Assembly: GCA_963771905.1 (NCBI GenBank)
Contig: CAVYVI010000005.1
Coordinates: 124,001 to 188,000, forward strand
DNA: 64,000 nt
From: Palsa-147 sp963771905
GTDB taxonomy: Bacteria; Acidobacteriota; Terriglobia; Acidiferrales; UBA7541
Direction of reading: 5' to 3'
Positions 35,942 through 44,139 of the stretch are shown here, in pieces; within the stretch, counting starts at the first letter, position 1; the number at the start of each line of letters is the position of its first letter. Below the pieces are notes generated by a model. The model searched no databases. It worked only from the letters and a program-made list of their open reading frames with translations, and was not told the DNA's origin. Both the position numbers and the translations under genes were made by a program.

Positions 35942-36822
35942 CGACGCGTCGCGTCGAGAACGGCGTCGGTGACGCGCGCGACCTGAACCATTTCAGCCAC
36001 ATCGTGAACGCGAATAATGTGCGCGCCGCCGAGAATGCTGGCGGTGACGGTCGCGGCCGTGCCCCAGCCGCGATCTTCCGGGGCTTTTCCGCCGAGCGTG
36101 TGGCCGAGAAAAGTTTTTCGCGAAGTGCCGATCAAAATCGGATATCCAAGTTTCGCCAATTCCGGGAGGCGCGCGATCAATTCATAATTTTGCCGGAAAC
36201 TTTTGCCGAAACCGATTCCGGGATCGACGATGATTTGTGATTTCGGAACCCCGGTGCGAAGCGCGCGCGCCGCGGAGCGCTTCAGTCCGGCCATCACATC
36301 GCGGACAGCGTTGCGCGCGAACGGTTTTTTCTGCATGGTTCCGGGCTCGCCGCGCATGTGCATCAAGATCAGCGGGACGCGACGGTGCATGGCGACTTCC
36401 GCGAGAGAAGGATCGAAGGCGAGACCCGTGACGTCGTTGATCATTTCCGCGCCCGCGGAAATGGCCGCCTCGGCGACGGCGGCTTTGCGCGTATCGATCG
36501 AGATGGGAATTTTCAGCCGGCCGCGCAGCGCATTCAGGACCGGGCGAACGCGCGCAAGTTCTTCTTCGGAGGAAATTGCAGCGGAGCCGGGGCGCGTGGA
36601 TTCGCCGCCGATGTCGAGGATATCGGCGCCGGCCTGTTCGATGGCGAGAGCTCGATCGATTGCCCAGACCGGCTCGAAGAATTTTCCACCGTCCGAAAAG
36701 CTGTCGGGAGTTACGTTGAGGACGCCCATGACGAGCGTGCGCGCGCCGAGTTCGAGAGTGCGCGAGGGCAGCCGCAGCCGGAATTTTTTTCTTTGCATCA
36801 CGAATTGTTTTCCGGCATTCAC
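35938..36822 (-). CDS. folP: Dihydropteroate synthase
   Basis: 294 residues. The GTG at 36822 overlaps the TGA of the upstream VWFA gene, so translation is coupled. Family motifs in order: LVMGVLNVTPDSFSDGG, ILDIGGESTRPGS, PISIDTRKA, INDVTGLAFD, LILMHMRGEP, IIVDPGIGFGKSF, ILIGTSRKTFLG and HIIRVHDVAE. It joins p-aminobenzoate to dihydropterin pyrophosphate in folate synthesis, in the cytoplasm. tilS-hpt-ftsH-folP is a common bacterial neighbourhood; here two extra genes lie between ftsH and folP. Confidence 0.97.
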   Translation of the reverse strand: MNAGKQFVMQRKKFRLRLPSRTLELGARTLVMGVLNVTPDSFSDGGKFFEPVWAIDRALAIEQAGADILDIGGESTRPGSAAISSEEELARVRPVLNALRGRLKIPISIDTRKAAVAEAAISAGAEMINDVTGLAFDPSLAEVAMHRRVPLILMHMRGEPGTMQKKPFARNAVRDVMAGLKRSAARALRTGVPKSQIIVDPGIGFGKSFRQNYELIARLPELAKLGYPILIGTSRKTFLGHTLGGKAPEDRGWGTAATVTASILGGAHIIRVHDVAEMVQVARVTDAVLDATRR

Positions 36823-38111
36823 TGCGGTTTTGCCGCTGGAACGTAATACTCCGCGCGATTGACTACGCGCAACGGCCCGCGTGAGCCGCGATCGGCAACC
36901 TCGACGCGCAGCGAATGCCAGCCCGGACGCACGGCGTCCGCGGCGGGTTGATAAAAGCCGAGCGTATATTGCGTGCGAATGTTTCCGGCAATGCGCTCGA
37001 ACGCGTCGCGGCCGCTTTGCGTCTCGCGGAGAAAATAGAGGCCGCCGCCCGCGCGACGGACCAGCTCCGCGAGAAAAAGAGTGTACGCCGGAATCCCGAG
37101 CTCGCGAGTGGCCTCATTGAGAAAGCTTTTGTCCGCGTGGGCGGAGAGCCACGCGTCGGTCATCACGCGCGGGCGATTCTGCGTCGAGACCGCGTACACT
37201 TCGATGCCATCGGCGGCGAGAGCGCGCGTCACATCGTCGAAGGCGAGCTTTTGCGGGCCGGCAGCGGGGGCGACGAGCGAGGCGGGGCGATCGAGCGAAA
37301 GGCCGAGGCCGCTGTCTTGGCCGTCGGTCAGAAGCAGAATGGCCTTGCGGCCGGCGCGTCCCCGAAACAATTTTTCGGCGGTGAAATACACGGTCTCGTA
37401 AATATTGGAGCCGCCGGTATCGCCGAAGAGGCTGCGGATATCGATGTGCGCGATCGCGGTTTGGAGCAGGGCGCGGTCGCGTGTGAATGGCAAGAGCACG
37501 TAGGAATGCGCAGAAAATTCGACAATCGAGATTTCATCGCGCGTCGCGAGAGTGTCGGCGAGGCCCCGCGCAGCGATCTGCATGGCGTTCTCTTCGGGCA
37601 GGACGCTGGGACTTGCGTCAATCACGAGCGCGACGCTCGCGGGATCAGTGCCCGCACTGAAATATGCCAGACGCTGCTCGAGGTCATCTTCGTAAACACG
37701 AAAATCATCGCTCGTGAGCCCCGCAACGGAGGAACCATCCGGCGCGAAGACGTTGCAGTTCACGGTCACAAGATTCGCGCTCACGCGGAACGCGCGCGGA
37801 GCGGCGGGTTCCGCGGACTCAGAATCGATCGGCTGGGGGCCCTTTTCGAGCATGCGCATTTCGCCGGACGCGGGATCGCGGCGAAGCGTGACGCCGGAGT
37901 CGAGCGGCACGGGCTTCGGGAGCTTCGGCTTCTTTTCTGGTTCTTGCGCGCAGAGGGCAACGGAGATGAACACGGCTACGATCCATGTCAACGCGATGCG
38001 CACGAATGGCGGCAAGACTTGCGCCGTGGTTCTTCCGGGGAGCGATGCGACGCGTGACGAGCGAATGAAAGCGCCGCGGGCGTGCGAACGTTGAATTTCA
38101 GTCGAGGTCAA
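36819..38111 (-). CDS. Exported VWFA-domain protein, acidobacterial type, intact MIDAS
   Basis: 430 residues from a TTG at 38111 that lies inside the 3' end of the upstream gene. A GTG at 38003 would put the signal sequence (RIALTWIVAVFISVALCAQ) at the N-terminus and may be the real start. The N-terminal beta module (VNCNVFAPDGSSVAGLTSDDFRVYEDDLEQRL) is typical of acidobacterial VWFA-related proteins. The VWFA fold has the full metal site DASPS in VALVIDASPSVLPEEN plus LLLTDGQDSG. It probably mediates adhesion or assembly outside the membrane. Its place between a small cytoplasmic protein and folP in one transcript is odd. Confidence 0.82.
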   Translation of the reverse strand: MTSTEIQRSHARGAFIRSSRVASLPGRTTAQVLPPFVRIALTWIVAVFISVALCAQEPEKKPKLPKPVPLDSGVTLRRDPASGEMRMLEKGPQPIDSESAEPAAPRAFRVSANLVTVNCNVFAPDGSSVAGLTSDDFRVYEDDLEQRLAYFSAGTDPASVALVIDASPSVLPEENAMQIAARGLADTLATRDEISIVEFSAHSYVLLPFTRDRALLQTAIAHIDIRSLFGDTGGSNIYETVYFTAEKLFRGRAGRKAILLLTDGQDSGLGLSLDRPASLVAPAAGPQKLAFDDVTRALAADGIEVYAVSTQNRPRVMTDAWLSAHADKSFLNEATRELGIPAYTLFLAELVRRAGGGLYFLRETQSGRDAFERIAGNIRTQYTLGFYQPAADAVRPGWHSLRVEVADRGSRGPLRVVNRAEYYVPAAKPQ

Positions 38112-38403
38112 AGTCGCGCAGAGGCTTCTCGATGGGTCCGTCTTTCGCTTTCTTGAGGCCTTCGGCGAATTTGCGCGCGAGGACGTCTTCCTTCATCTTC
38201 TCCGCTTCGACGGAGAGGCGGAATTTTTCCTCGACGCGCTCGGTCTGCTCGCGGAGCAAACGCGCCGTATCGTCGAGATCGATGGACGGCGCGATTTTTG
38301 CGGCGTGGTGCGAGAGAACGACGCCCAGTTCGGGATCGATGGTCAGTTTCGCGTGGCAGCACGGGCAATCGACCGCTACCGGCTTGGCAGCATTTTTCGC
38401 CAT
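38098..38403 (-). CDS. Small Cys-rich and coiled-coil protein of unknown function
   Basis: 101 residues, ATG at 38403. It opens with a possible half zinc-knuckle CPCCHAKL at residues 14-21, followed by ELGVVLSHHAAK and a charged helix of about 50 residues (TERVEEKFRLSVEAEKMKEDVLARKFAE) that is likely coiled-coil, ending in an acidic tail DFDLD. No second CxxC pair is present. Its 3' end overlaps the VWFA gene, so the three genes down to folP probably form one transcript that starts after the ftsH terminator. Confidence 0.72.
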   Translation of the reverse strand: MAKNAAKPVAVDCPCCHAKLTIDPELGVVLSHHAAKIAPSIDLDDTARLLREQTERVEEKFRLSVEAEKMKEDVLARKFAEGLKKAKDGPIEKPLRDFDLD

Positions 38404-38483
38404 GACTCTATTCTACGCCAAATCGTGGCGCGAGGAGCGAATCGGACGCGGCGCCGCGCCACTTGCGTGGGAAGCAGGGTGCA

Positions 38484-38520
38484 CAAAAATGAAACGCCCG
38501 GAAGCCGAAGCCCCCGGGCG
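38484..38520 (-). terminator. Terminator of ftsH with UUCG loop
   Basis: On the minus strand CGCCCGGGGGC, tetraloop TTCG, GCTTCCGGGCG (11-bp stem with two G-T pairs), then TTTCATTTTTG. It lies 33 nt after the ftsH stop and separates ftsH from the small protein-VWFA-folP unit. Confidence 0.85.
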
Positions 38521-38553
38521 GCGGAGTGGGCCGATGTTTCGCGAAATGAAGGC

Positions 38554-40494
38554 TCAGGCAGGCGCCGGCTTTTCGCCCTTGGCCATGCCGGGAAGCGGGC
38601 GCGGCTCGGGACGCAAAGTGAGCTGGGGCTCGCGGGTCGAGACAGGCGGAGCCGGAGGCGGCTGCTTAATCTTTTCCGGCAGCGGCTTGCCCTCGACAAG
38701 AAGTTTCAGTTCGACGGCGTCGAGGACTTCGCGATCAAGGAGAGCCTGAGCGACGCGCTCGAGTGCATCGCGGTTCGTTTCGAGAAGGTTGCGGGCGCTT
38801 TGATAGCCGGTGGTGACGATGGAATGGACCTCGCGGTCGATGCGAATCGCGGTGTCTTCGGAATAGTCGCGGTGCTGAGCGATTTCGCGGCCAAGGAAGA
38901 TGGCTTCTTCCTTCTTTCCGAAGGTCAATGGGCCGAGCGTGCTCATGCCCCATTCGCAAACCATCTGACGCGCGATGTCCGTGGCGCGCTCGATGTCGTT
39001 GCCCGCGCCGGTGGTGAGGTGATCGAGGAAAATTTCCTCAGCCGCGCGGCCGCCCATGAGAACGGAGAGTTGCGCTTCGAGGAATTCCTTGGTGTAGGTG
39101 TGTTTATCGTCGATGGGCAATTGCATGGTAACGCCAAGCGCCATACCGCGCGGGATGATGGTCACTTTGTGGAGCGGATCGGCGCCCGGGGTCATGGCCG
39201 CGACGAGCGCGTGCCCGGCTTCGTGATACGCCGTGTTTCGCTTCTCTTCGTCCGACAAAATCATGGAGCGGCGCTCGACGCCCATCAGGACTTTGTCCTT
39301 GGACATCTCGAAGTCCACCATGGCGACGGTCTTGCGGCCCTGGCGGGCCGCCCAGAGAGCGGATTCGTTGACGAGATTCTGGAGATCGGCGCCGGAGAAG
39401 CCCGGCGTGCCGCGGGCAATGACGGAAAGATCGACATCATCGTTGATGGGCACTTTGCGCGTGTGCACGCGAAGAATTTCTTCGCGGCCCTTCACGTCCG
39501 GGCGGGGCACAACGACACGGCGGTCGAAACGGCCGGGGCGAAGCAGAGCGGGATCGAGAACGTCGGGACGGTTCGTCGCGGCGATGAGGATGACGCCTTC
39601 GTTCGATTCGAAGCCGTCCATTTCGACGAGCAGGGCGTTGAGCGTTTGCTCGCGCTCGTCGTGCCCACCGCCGAGGCCGGCGCCGCGATGACGGCCGACC
39701 GCGTCAATTTCGTCGATGAAGATGATGCAGGGCGCGTTTTTCTTGCCCTGCTCGAAGAGGTCGCGGACGCGGCTGGCGCCGACGCCGACAAACATTTCGA
39801 CGAAATCGGAGCCGGAGATGGAGAAGAACGGAACATTGGCTTCCCCGGCGATCGCGCGCGCGAGAAGAGTCTTGCCGGTTCCCGGAGGCCCGACGAGCAG
39901 CACCCCCTTGGGAATGCGGCCGCCCAGTTTCTGAAATTTTTGCGGATCTTTCAGGAAATCGATGATCTCGTAGAGCTCTTCTTTCGCTTCGTCAATTCCC
40001 GCGACGTCTTTGAAGGTTGCCTTCTTCTGCTGCGCGGTCAATAGGCGCGCGCGGGATTTGCCGAAACTCATGGCTTTGTTTCCGCCCGCCTGCATCTGCT
40101 TCATCATGAAAATCCAGAAGGCGACGAGGAGAATGACCGGAGCGAAATTGATGACAAAAGCCAGCCAGTCGTTGTTCTTCACTTCCTTAATGTTGATCAG
40201 GACGCCCTTGTCCTGGAGAGACTTGGTGATGTCCGGAATTGAAGAATTCGCGACGGTGACGTTGTGAAATTTCACGGCGTTCTCGCGGTATTCGCCCTCG
40301 ATCTCGGCGCTGTTCTGAGCGAGATAAATCGTGACTTCCTTGATGTCGCCCTGCTGTACCTTTTGGAGGAAGGAGGTGTAGCTGGGCTCGTCTTCATGCG
40401 CCGTCTGTCCGCCGGTGGAAGCCATCCGCCAGAGGACCACGGCTAGAACTATCATGACCAACCAGAATAAAATTGTGCGGACCGTAGAATTCAC
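38554..40494 (-). CDS. ftsH: ATP-dependent zinc metalloprotease FtsH
   Basis: 646 residues, GTG start. Two membrane helices (about 5-23 and 113-132) enclose a periplasmic domain. The AAA+ domain has Walker A GPPGTGKT at 202-209, Walker B CIIFIDEIDAVGRHRG, and the SRH with LLRPGRFDRR. The protease part has the zinc motif HEAGH at about 424 and its third ligand acidic residue further on. It degrades unassembled or damaged membrane proteins and regulators. It follows hpt by 9 nt. Its C-terminus is Pro-rich, which is common in this family. Confidence 0.98.
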   Translation of the reverse strand: MNSTVRTILFWLVMIVLAVVLWRMASTGGQTAHEDEPSYTSFLQKVQQGDIKEVTIYLAQNSAEIEGEYRENAVKFHNVTVANSSIPDITKSLQDKGVLINIKEVKNNDWLAFVINFAPVILLVAFWIFMMKQMQAGGNKAMSFGKSRARLLTAQQKKATFKDVAGIDEAKEELYEIIDFLKDPQKFQKLGGRIPKGVLLVGPPGTGKTLLARAIAGEANVPFFSISGSDFVEMFVGVGASRVRDLFEQGKKNAPCIIFIDEIDAVGRHRGAGLGGGHDEREQTLNALLVEMDGFESNEGVILIAATNRPDVLDPALLRPGRFDRRVVVPRPDVKGREEILRVHTRKVPINDDVDLSVIARGTPGFSGADLQNLVNESALWAARQGRKTVAMVDFEMSKDKVLMGVERRSMILSDEEKRNTAYHEAGHALVAAMTPGADPLHKVTIIPRGMALGVTMQLPIDDKHTYTKEFLEAQLSVLMGGRAAEEIFLDHLTTGAGNDIERATDIARQMVCEWGMSTLGPLTFGKKEEAIFLGREIAQHRDYSEDTAIRIDREVHSIVTTGYQSARNLLETNRDALERVAQALLDREVLDAVELKLLVEGKPLPEKIKQPPPAPPVSTREPQLTLRPEPRPLPGMAKGEKPAPA

Positions 40495-40503
40495 AGAACT
40501 ACC

Positions 40504-41085
40504 TCATCCTTTCCAACTCTTAACCCTACCACGCGCAACGCCCCGGCGGCGAGTGGCCGCGCCCCTGCGCCGGGAAGAAGGCGAAAGAGCCACGTACGGC
40601 AGATTCCGGTAAAGCCCATCCCGACCGCCCAGCCCATAACCCACCCAGTAATTAGACGCCGAAGAGAAGCCTGTGTATTCAGCTTTTATGTCCAGCTTCC
40701 GGGCGCCGGGCTTGTCGAACAAAACGGCCAGCCGAATCGAGCGGGGACGGCTCTCTTCGAGCTGCTTCATCAGGAAGTCCTGCGTGACGCCGGTATTCAA
40801 AATCGCGTCCACCAGGAGGACATCCCGGCCGCGCAATTTCGGCGGCCAACTGAAATAGATTTCGCGGCGCTCGTGGCCGGCGAGCTTGAGGTCGCGCATC
40901 TCGGCACGGACGAAATGGCAAATCACCGGGACCGAAAGGCTGCGAATCAAATCGGCGCCGAAGAGATAGCCGTTATCGAGGACGATGACGACATCGAGCG
41001 TGCGCCCGGCATAATCCTTCGAGATAGACCGCGCCAGTTGCCGGATGCGGCTCGCCAGCCTCGCCTTGGTGTACGCGACTCGCAT
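40504..41085 (-). CDS. hpt: Hypoxanthine phosphoribosyltransferase-like protein with altered active site
   Basis: 193 residues from the ATG at 41085, 7 nt after the tilS stop. Overall fold and location (between tilS and ftsH) are those of hpt, which salvages hypoxanthine/guanine with PRPP. The key positions differ: the PRPP loop, usually VEDIxDTG, reads VDAILNTG (residues 92-99), so the acidic pair becomes D-A and the catalytic Asp becomes N97. The GG/K loop reads VLDNGYLFGADL, and the Mg-binding Asp after GYGL is Gly (VGYGLGGRDGLYRNLPY). It has a basic C-terminal tail. Catalytic activity is doubtful; a binding or regulatory role is possible. Confidence 0.82.
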   Translation of the reverse strand: MRVAYTKARLASRIRQLARSISKDYAGRTLDVVIVLDNGYLFGADLIRSLSVPVICHFVRAEMRDLKLAGHERREIYFSWPPKLRGRDVLLVDAILNTGVTQDFLMKQLEESRPRSIRLAVLFDKPGARKLDIKAEYTGFSSASNYWVGYGLGGRDGLYRNLPYVALSPSSRRRGAATRRRGVARGRVKSWKG

Positions 41086-41092
41086 TCGGGGC

Positions 41093-42595
41093 CTAGAGTT
41101 TCTCTTCCAGAACAACCACGCCGCGGCGGGTGCCTTTTCCCGCCGAAAAGTCCGCCGCCGGAGGCCAGCCGCGCGTCCAGGCGATTCGGCCGGCGCTGGT
41201 CAGGACGGGCCAACTCTTCCGCTCTCTCAAACTGATACGTTCCTGCACGAACAATTGTTTGAGCTTTTGCACTTGATGCGTTCCGGGGAGTCGAACGGCG
41301 TCGCCCGGGCGCCAGTTCCTCAGGACGAGCGGGGGCCTGAGGCAATCCGCATCGAGTGCGCCAATCTCATATCTAGTGTCGCGCTCCGCCAGAGACCAGT
41401 CAATGGCTTTCAGGCAAAAGCGTAACCCCAGTTCCGGAACATCAACAGCGGCAACACCTTCCGCGGAGAGAGGGACTGCGTATTCGAATGGGCGCGTGCC
41501 GGAGGCTTGGGTTCCGAGGGATTCGGCAGGTTTCGAAGCAGCCGGCCGCAGGAATTCGAGGCGATCGAAAACGCGAGCCACGATGATCCCGTGGGGAAGC
41601 TCGATGTGACGGCCGCTCTGCGATTCCGAGGCGAGGTGGAGTACTTGCGCGACATGATCTGATTCGAAATCCGTGGCGGAATCCGACACTTGCCGCAAAA
41701 GGGCGAAGATCATGCGTTTCGAGAGCGCTCGAGCGGCGGCGGAGGTTGGCGGCGCGGCTGAGGTTTCTTGAGAAAACGGCGGCAGCGCGAAAAGATCTTC
41801 GATGGGCAAGGAAATGCCGTTGCGGATTTCGCGAGCGGATGCCCGGAGACGTTCGTCGACGATCGTGTTCCAAAAGGCTTCTTCTTCGCGAAAGATATCG
41901 GATAGATTTCTGAGGCGATCGACAATCGCAGGATTGAAATCGCGTTCGAGCAGTGGCAAGAGTTGATGACGGAGGCGCGCGCGGAGGCGAGTTGTGTCGG
42001 CGTTTGTGGCGTCCTCGCGCCAGGATTGTCCTTTGGTTCGCAGATACTCGCGCAGTTCCGCGCGGCGGATTTCAAGCAACGGACGGATGACGGATCCACG
42101 CACCGGGTAGATGCCAACCAGGCCGCGCGGCCCCGCGCCACGAAGCAATCGTCCGAGGAGCGTCTCCGCCTGATCGTCCGCGGTATGAGCGACGGCGACC
42201 TTCGCGCATTTCTGCTGCGCGACCACGTTCGCGAAAAACTCATAGCGAATCCGGCGGCCAGCATCTTCGAGATTCCAATGACCCCGCTGCGCCAAAGCAG
42301 CGACGTCTTCGCGTCTGGAGATGAATTCGACCCCCGTGTCGCGCGCCAGATCGGCAACGAAAGATTCGTCGGCATCAGATGCTTCGCCGCGCAGGCCGTG
42401 ATTGAGATGCAGCACGCACAGACTGGCCCCGAGGTCGCCGCGGAAGTCTTCGAGAAGCCGCCATAGCGCTACGGAATCCGCGCCGGCAGAAACGGCCACA
42501 CCGATGCGATCGCCTGCCGCAATCATCTTGTGGCGGCGAATGGTTTCAATGACGCGGTTACGGAGTGTCGATTTCACGCGTGATTCCGGACGCAA
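41093..42595 (-). CDS. tilS: tRNA(Ile) lysidine synthase TilS
   Basis: 500 residues from a TTG at 42595; a later start at the ATG 42526 is possible but would trim the N-terminus. The N-type ATP pyrophosphatase P-loop is VAVSAGADSVAL (near 33-44; usually SGGxDS). Then HLNHGLRGEASDADESF, VAVAHTADDQAETLLGRLLRGAGPRGL, and the C-terminal TilS domain with PPLVLRNWRPGDAVRLPG and KLKQLFVQERIS. It converts C34 of tRNA-Ile2(CAT) to lysidine, which lets that tRNA read AUA. First gene of tilS-hpt-ftsH. Confidence 0.95.
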   Translation of the reverse strand: MRPESRVKSTLRNRVIETIRRHKMIAAGDRIGVAVSAGADSVALWRLLEDFRGDLGASLCVLHLNHGLRGEASDADESFVADLARDTGVEFISRREDVAALAQRGHWNLEDAGRRIRYEFFANVVAQQKCAKVAVAHTADDQAETLLGRLLRGAGPRGLVGIYPVRGSVIRPLLEIRRAELREYLRTKGQSWREDATNADTTRLRARLRHQLLPLLERDFNPAIVDRLRNLSDIFREEEAFWNTIVDERLRASAREIRNGISLPIEDLFALPPFSQETSAAPPTSAAARALSKRMIFALLRQVSDSATDFESDHVAQVLHLASESQSGRHIELPHGIIVARVFDRLEFLRPAASKPAESLGTQASGTRPFEYAVPLSAEGVAAVDVPELGLRFCLKAIDWSLAERDTRYEIGALDADCLRPPLVLRNWRPGDAVRLPGTHQVQKLKQLFVQERISLRERKSWPVLTSAGRIAWTRGWPPAADFSAGKGTRRGVVVLEEKL

Positions 42596-42633
42596 TCGGG
42601 GACTCGATCTATGTTACCAGCGAACGCGAGGCC

Positions 42634-42666
42634 AAAATAAAAAACCCGGCGTGAGCCGCGCCGGGT
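42634..42666 (-). terminator. Rho-independent terminator of the membrane operon
   Basis: On the minus strand ACCCGGCG, loop, CGCCGGGT followed by TTTTTATTTTG. It lies 26 nt after the stop of the gene at 42692, closing the three-gene operon 42692-44026. Confidence 0.88.
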
Positions 42667-42691
42667 GAAAAGCGACTGAATTGCGCGGACT

Positions 42692-43105
42692 CTAAATCGA
42701 GCCGGACACCTGTTGCGCAAGAAGTTCCCTGCTGTAGGCGATTCTGCGATCGAGAACGACGGCCGCGAAGTAGGAGCAATTCTCGCGTTCTACTTCAGTC
42801 CATCGCGCAACGGAGGGCGAAAAGAGACGGAAGGTTGTCCGGACGGCGTCCAGAAGCGAGTAGTAGATGCCGACCGCGCGAATCTCGCCGCCATCGTCGC
42901 CGCGACCCGGGCAGAGACGCAGCAATTGGACGAGGCGCACAAATTCGTCGCCGCGAACTTTCTGTTCCTGAATTCCCGCGATTTCGCGCACTTGCTCAGA
43001 CAGCTCCGATTTACGACCCGCCGCGATGACCGAGCGGCAATAAGACACGAAGAACTGGAGCAGCAGCGCCAGCGAAATCACGCAAATGAGGACGGCAACT
43101 ATCAT
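42692..43105 (-). CDS. Single-pass membrane protein of unknown function
   Basis: 137 residues. The ATG at 43105 overlaps the stop of the upstream 7-helix gene as ATGA, and it starts with the membrane helix (MIVAVLICVISLALLLQFF). The remaining 110 residues are soluble, helical and charged (AGRKSELSEQVREIAGIQEQ), with CPGRGDDGGEIRAVGIYYSLLDAVRTTF and a C-terminal helix. No family recognised. Last gene of the operon before the terminator at 42634. Confidence 0.7.
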   Translation of the reverse strand: MIVAVLICVISLALLLQFFVSYCRSVIAAGRKSELSEQVREIAGIQEQKVRGDEFVRLVQLLRLCPGRGDDGGEIRAVGIYYSLLDAVRTTFRLFSPSVARWTEVERENCSYFAAVVLDRRIAYSRELLAQQVSGSI

Positions 43106-43803
43106 CGAGCCCTCGCTAACAGATGCGCCGTGGCCAAACGCGCCTCTTCCGGGACCTTGATGAAGGTGAAAGCCCATGCGGCGGGCAGCCACAAACCGGC
43201 CAGGGGCGGAATCCATCGCAGGAAATTCTCCTGGAGGCCGGGGAAAAGGTTGCGAAGGGCATACGTCGCCGCAGTCGCGCTAAAGAAAACACCCAGAGCC
43301 AGAACGAGCTGGATCAGGCGGGTGCGCGTTTCGCGGAGTTTCAAAATCGCTCCCCACAGGAGGTACGTCAGAACCAGGCCGACAAAATAGAGGTTCTCGC
43401 CCAATTCCACGACGAAGCGGCTCGTCAAGTGGTCCTTATTTGAATGAACCACGTGGTAGGAGAAGATCACGGTAGCGGCAAGGAGTACAACGGCGACCCG
43501 CCGAATATAGGCGCTCGCGCGGATCTCGGCGAAAATCTGTTGGTAGAACTGCAGAATGACGAAGAAGAGAAGGATCGTTACCAGGCTTTCCGAATAGTAG
43601 TAGTAATAGCGATATTGCATGGAGGACAGCCCGTAAATTCTGACGAACGCAAACTGACCGCCGGTAGCGAACAATGTCCCGATCAAATAGATGTTAATGG
43701 AGATATAGGTGAAGAACTCGCGGCGAAGGAGCAGACACACCAACACGGCGGCCTCGAATACGGGGCCTGCCATCCAAAGAACGTAATCAAATGGGCCAAG
43801 CAT
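43102..43803 (-). CDS. Seven-helix integral membrane protein of unknown function
   Basis: 233 residues, ATG at 43803. About seven hydrophobic helices: 8-26, 31-53, 73-92, 104-118, 138-155, 165-184 and 197-216. A run of aromatic residues MQYRYYYYYSES lies at the third helix start. No catalytic motif or transporter signature is recognised; the topology resembles 7TM sensory inputs. Its stop overlaps the next gene and its start is 52 nt after the small exported peptide gene, so all three are probably co-transcribed. Confidence 0.75.
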   Translation of the reverse strand: MLGPFDYVLWMAGPVFEAAVLVCLLLRREFFTYISINIYLIGTLFATGGQFAFVRIYGLSSMQYRYYYYYSESLVTILLFFVILQFYQQIFAEIRASAYIRRVAVVLLAATVIFSYHVVHSNKDHLTSRFVVELGENLYFVGLVLTYLLWGAILKLRETRTRLIQLVLALGVFFSATAATYALRNLFPGLQENFLRWIPPLAGLWLPAAWAFTFIKVPEEARLATAHLLARAR

Positions 43804-43855
43804 CTCAGTACAACTGCGAAGCCTGACCCGTCTTCCTACCGAGTGCCCTTAAGAA

Positions 43856-44026
43856 CTACCAGGGTGTCGGTGGCATCGGCCCCGTGGTATGACCTGCAAA
43901 CCACGGCGTCGGGGGCATCGGGCCGGTCGTGTGCGCGAAATGTCTCGCGTCCACAATCGATCCCAAGCCCATGGCAGCTGTCAAAATCGACAGGGCCAGT
44001 ACGGCAGCTGCTAGCCACTTCAACAT
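43856..44026 (-). CDS. 56-residue exported peptide with duplicated HTTGPMPPTPW motif
   Basis: Starts at the ATG 44026 with a near-ideal ribosome site GGAGGAG 4 nt upstream; stop TAG at 43856. Residues 1-27 are a signal-like hydrophobic leader (MLKWLAAAVLALSILTAAMG). The rest is short and contains HTTGPMPPTPW at 32-42 and again at 46-56, joined by FAG. The two copies differ at seven third codon positions and at no amino acid, which argues strongly that this is a translated, selected product. Probable export to give a peptide of about 29 residues. Followed after 52 nt by a 7-helix membrane protein gene. Function unknown. Confidence 0.8.
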   Translation of the reverse strand: MLKWLAAAVLALSILTAAMGLGSIVDARHFAHTTGPMPPTPWFAGHTTGPMPPTPW

Positions 44027-44061
44027 AAGACTCCTCCGGGATAGGGAAACTTCCCGGGTGG

Positions 44062-44089
44062 AGTCTATTCGGCCTTAAGCTGCCGTCAA
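44062..44089 (-). promoter_or_regulatory. Putative promoter of the peptide/membrane operon
   Basis: On the minus strand TTGACG (44089-44084), 16 bases, TAGACT (44067-44062), about 36 nt upstream of the peptide ATG. The -35 touches the left arm of the inverted repeat at 44087-44139. Confidence 0.5.
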
Positions 44090-44139
44090 GAGGGAAAAAT
44101 GGCGCACGTGTGTCCAAAGAGTACACACGTCCCCTCTTG
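44087..44139. repeat. Nested inverted repeat upstream of the peptide operon
   Basis: Outer arms CAAGAGGG (44087-44094) and CCCTCTTG (44132-44139); inner arms ACGTGTGT (44106-44113) and ACACACGT (44123-44130). A further TCAAGAGGGG at 44233-44242 is the exact reverse complement of CCCCTCTTGA at 44131-44140. The position next to the -35 suggests an operator or an attenuating structure. Confidence 0.65.

Noticed and set aside
38305..40044. 579-residue plus-strand frame over ftsH
   Set aside because: It is antisense to FtsH with intact Walker A and HEAGH motifs.
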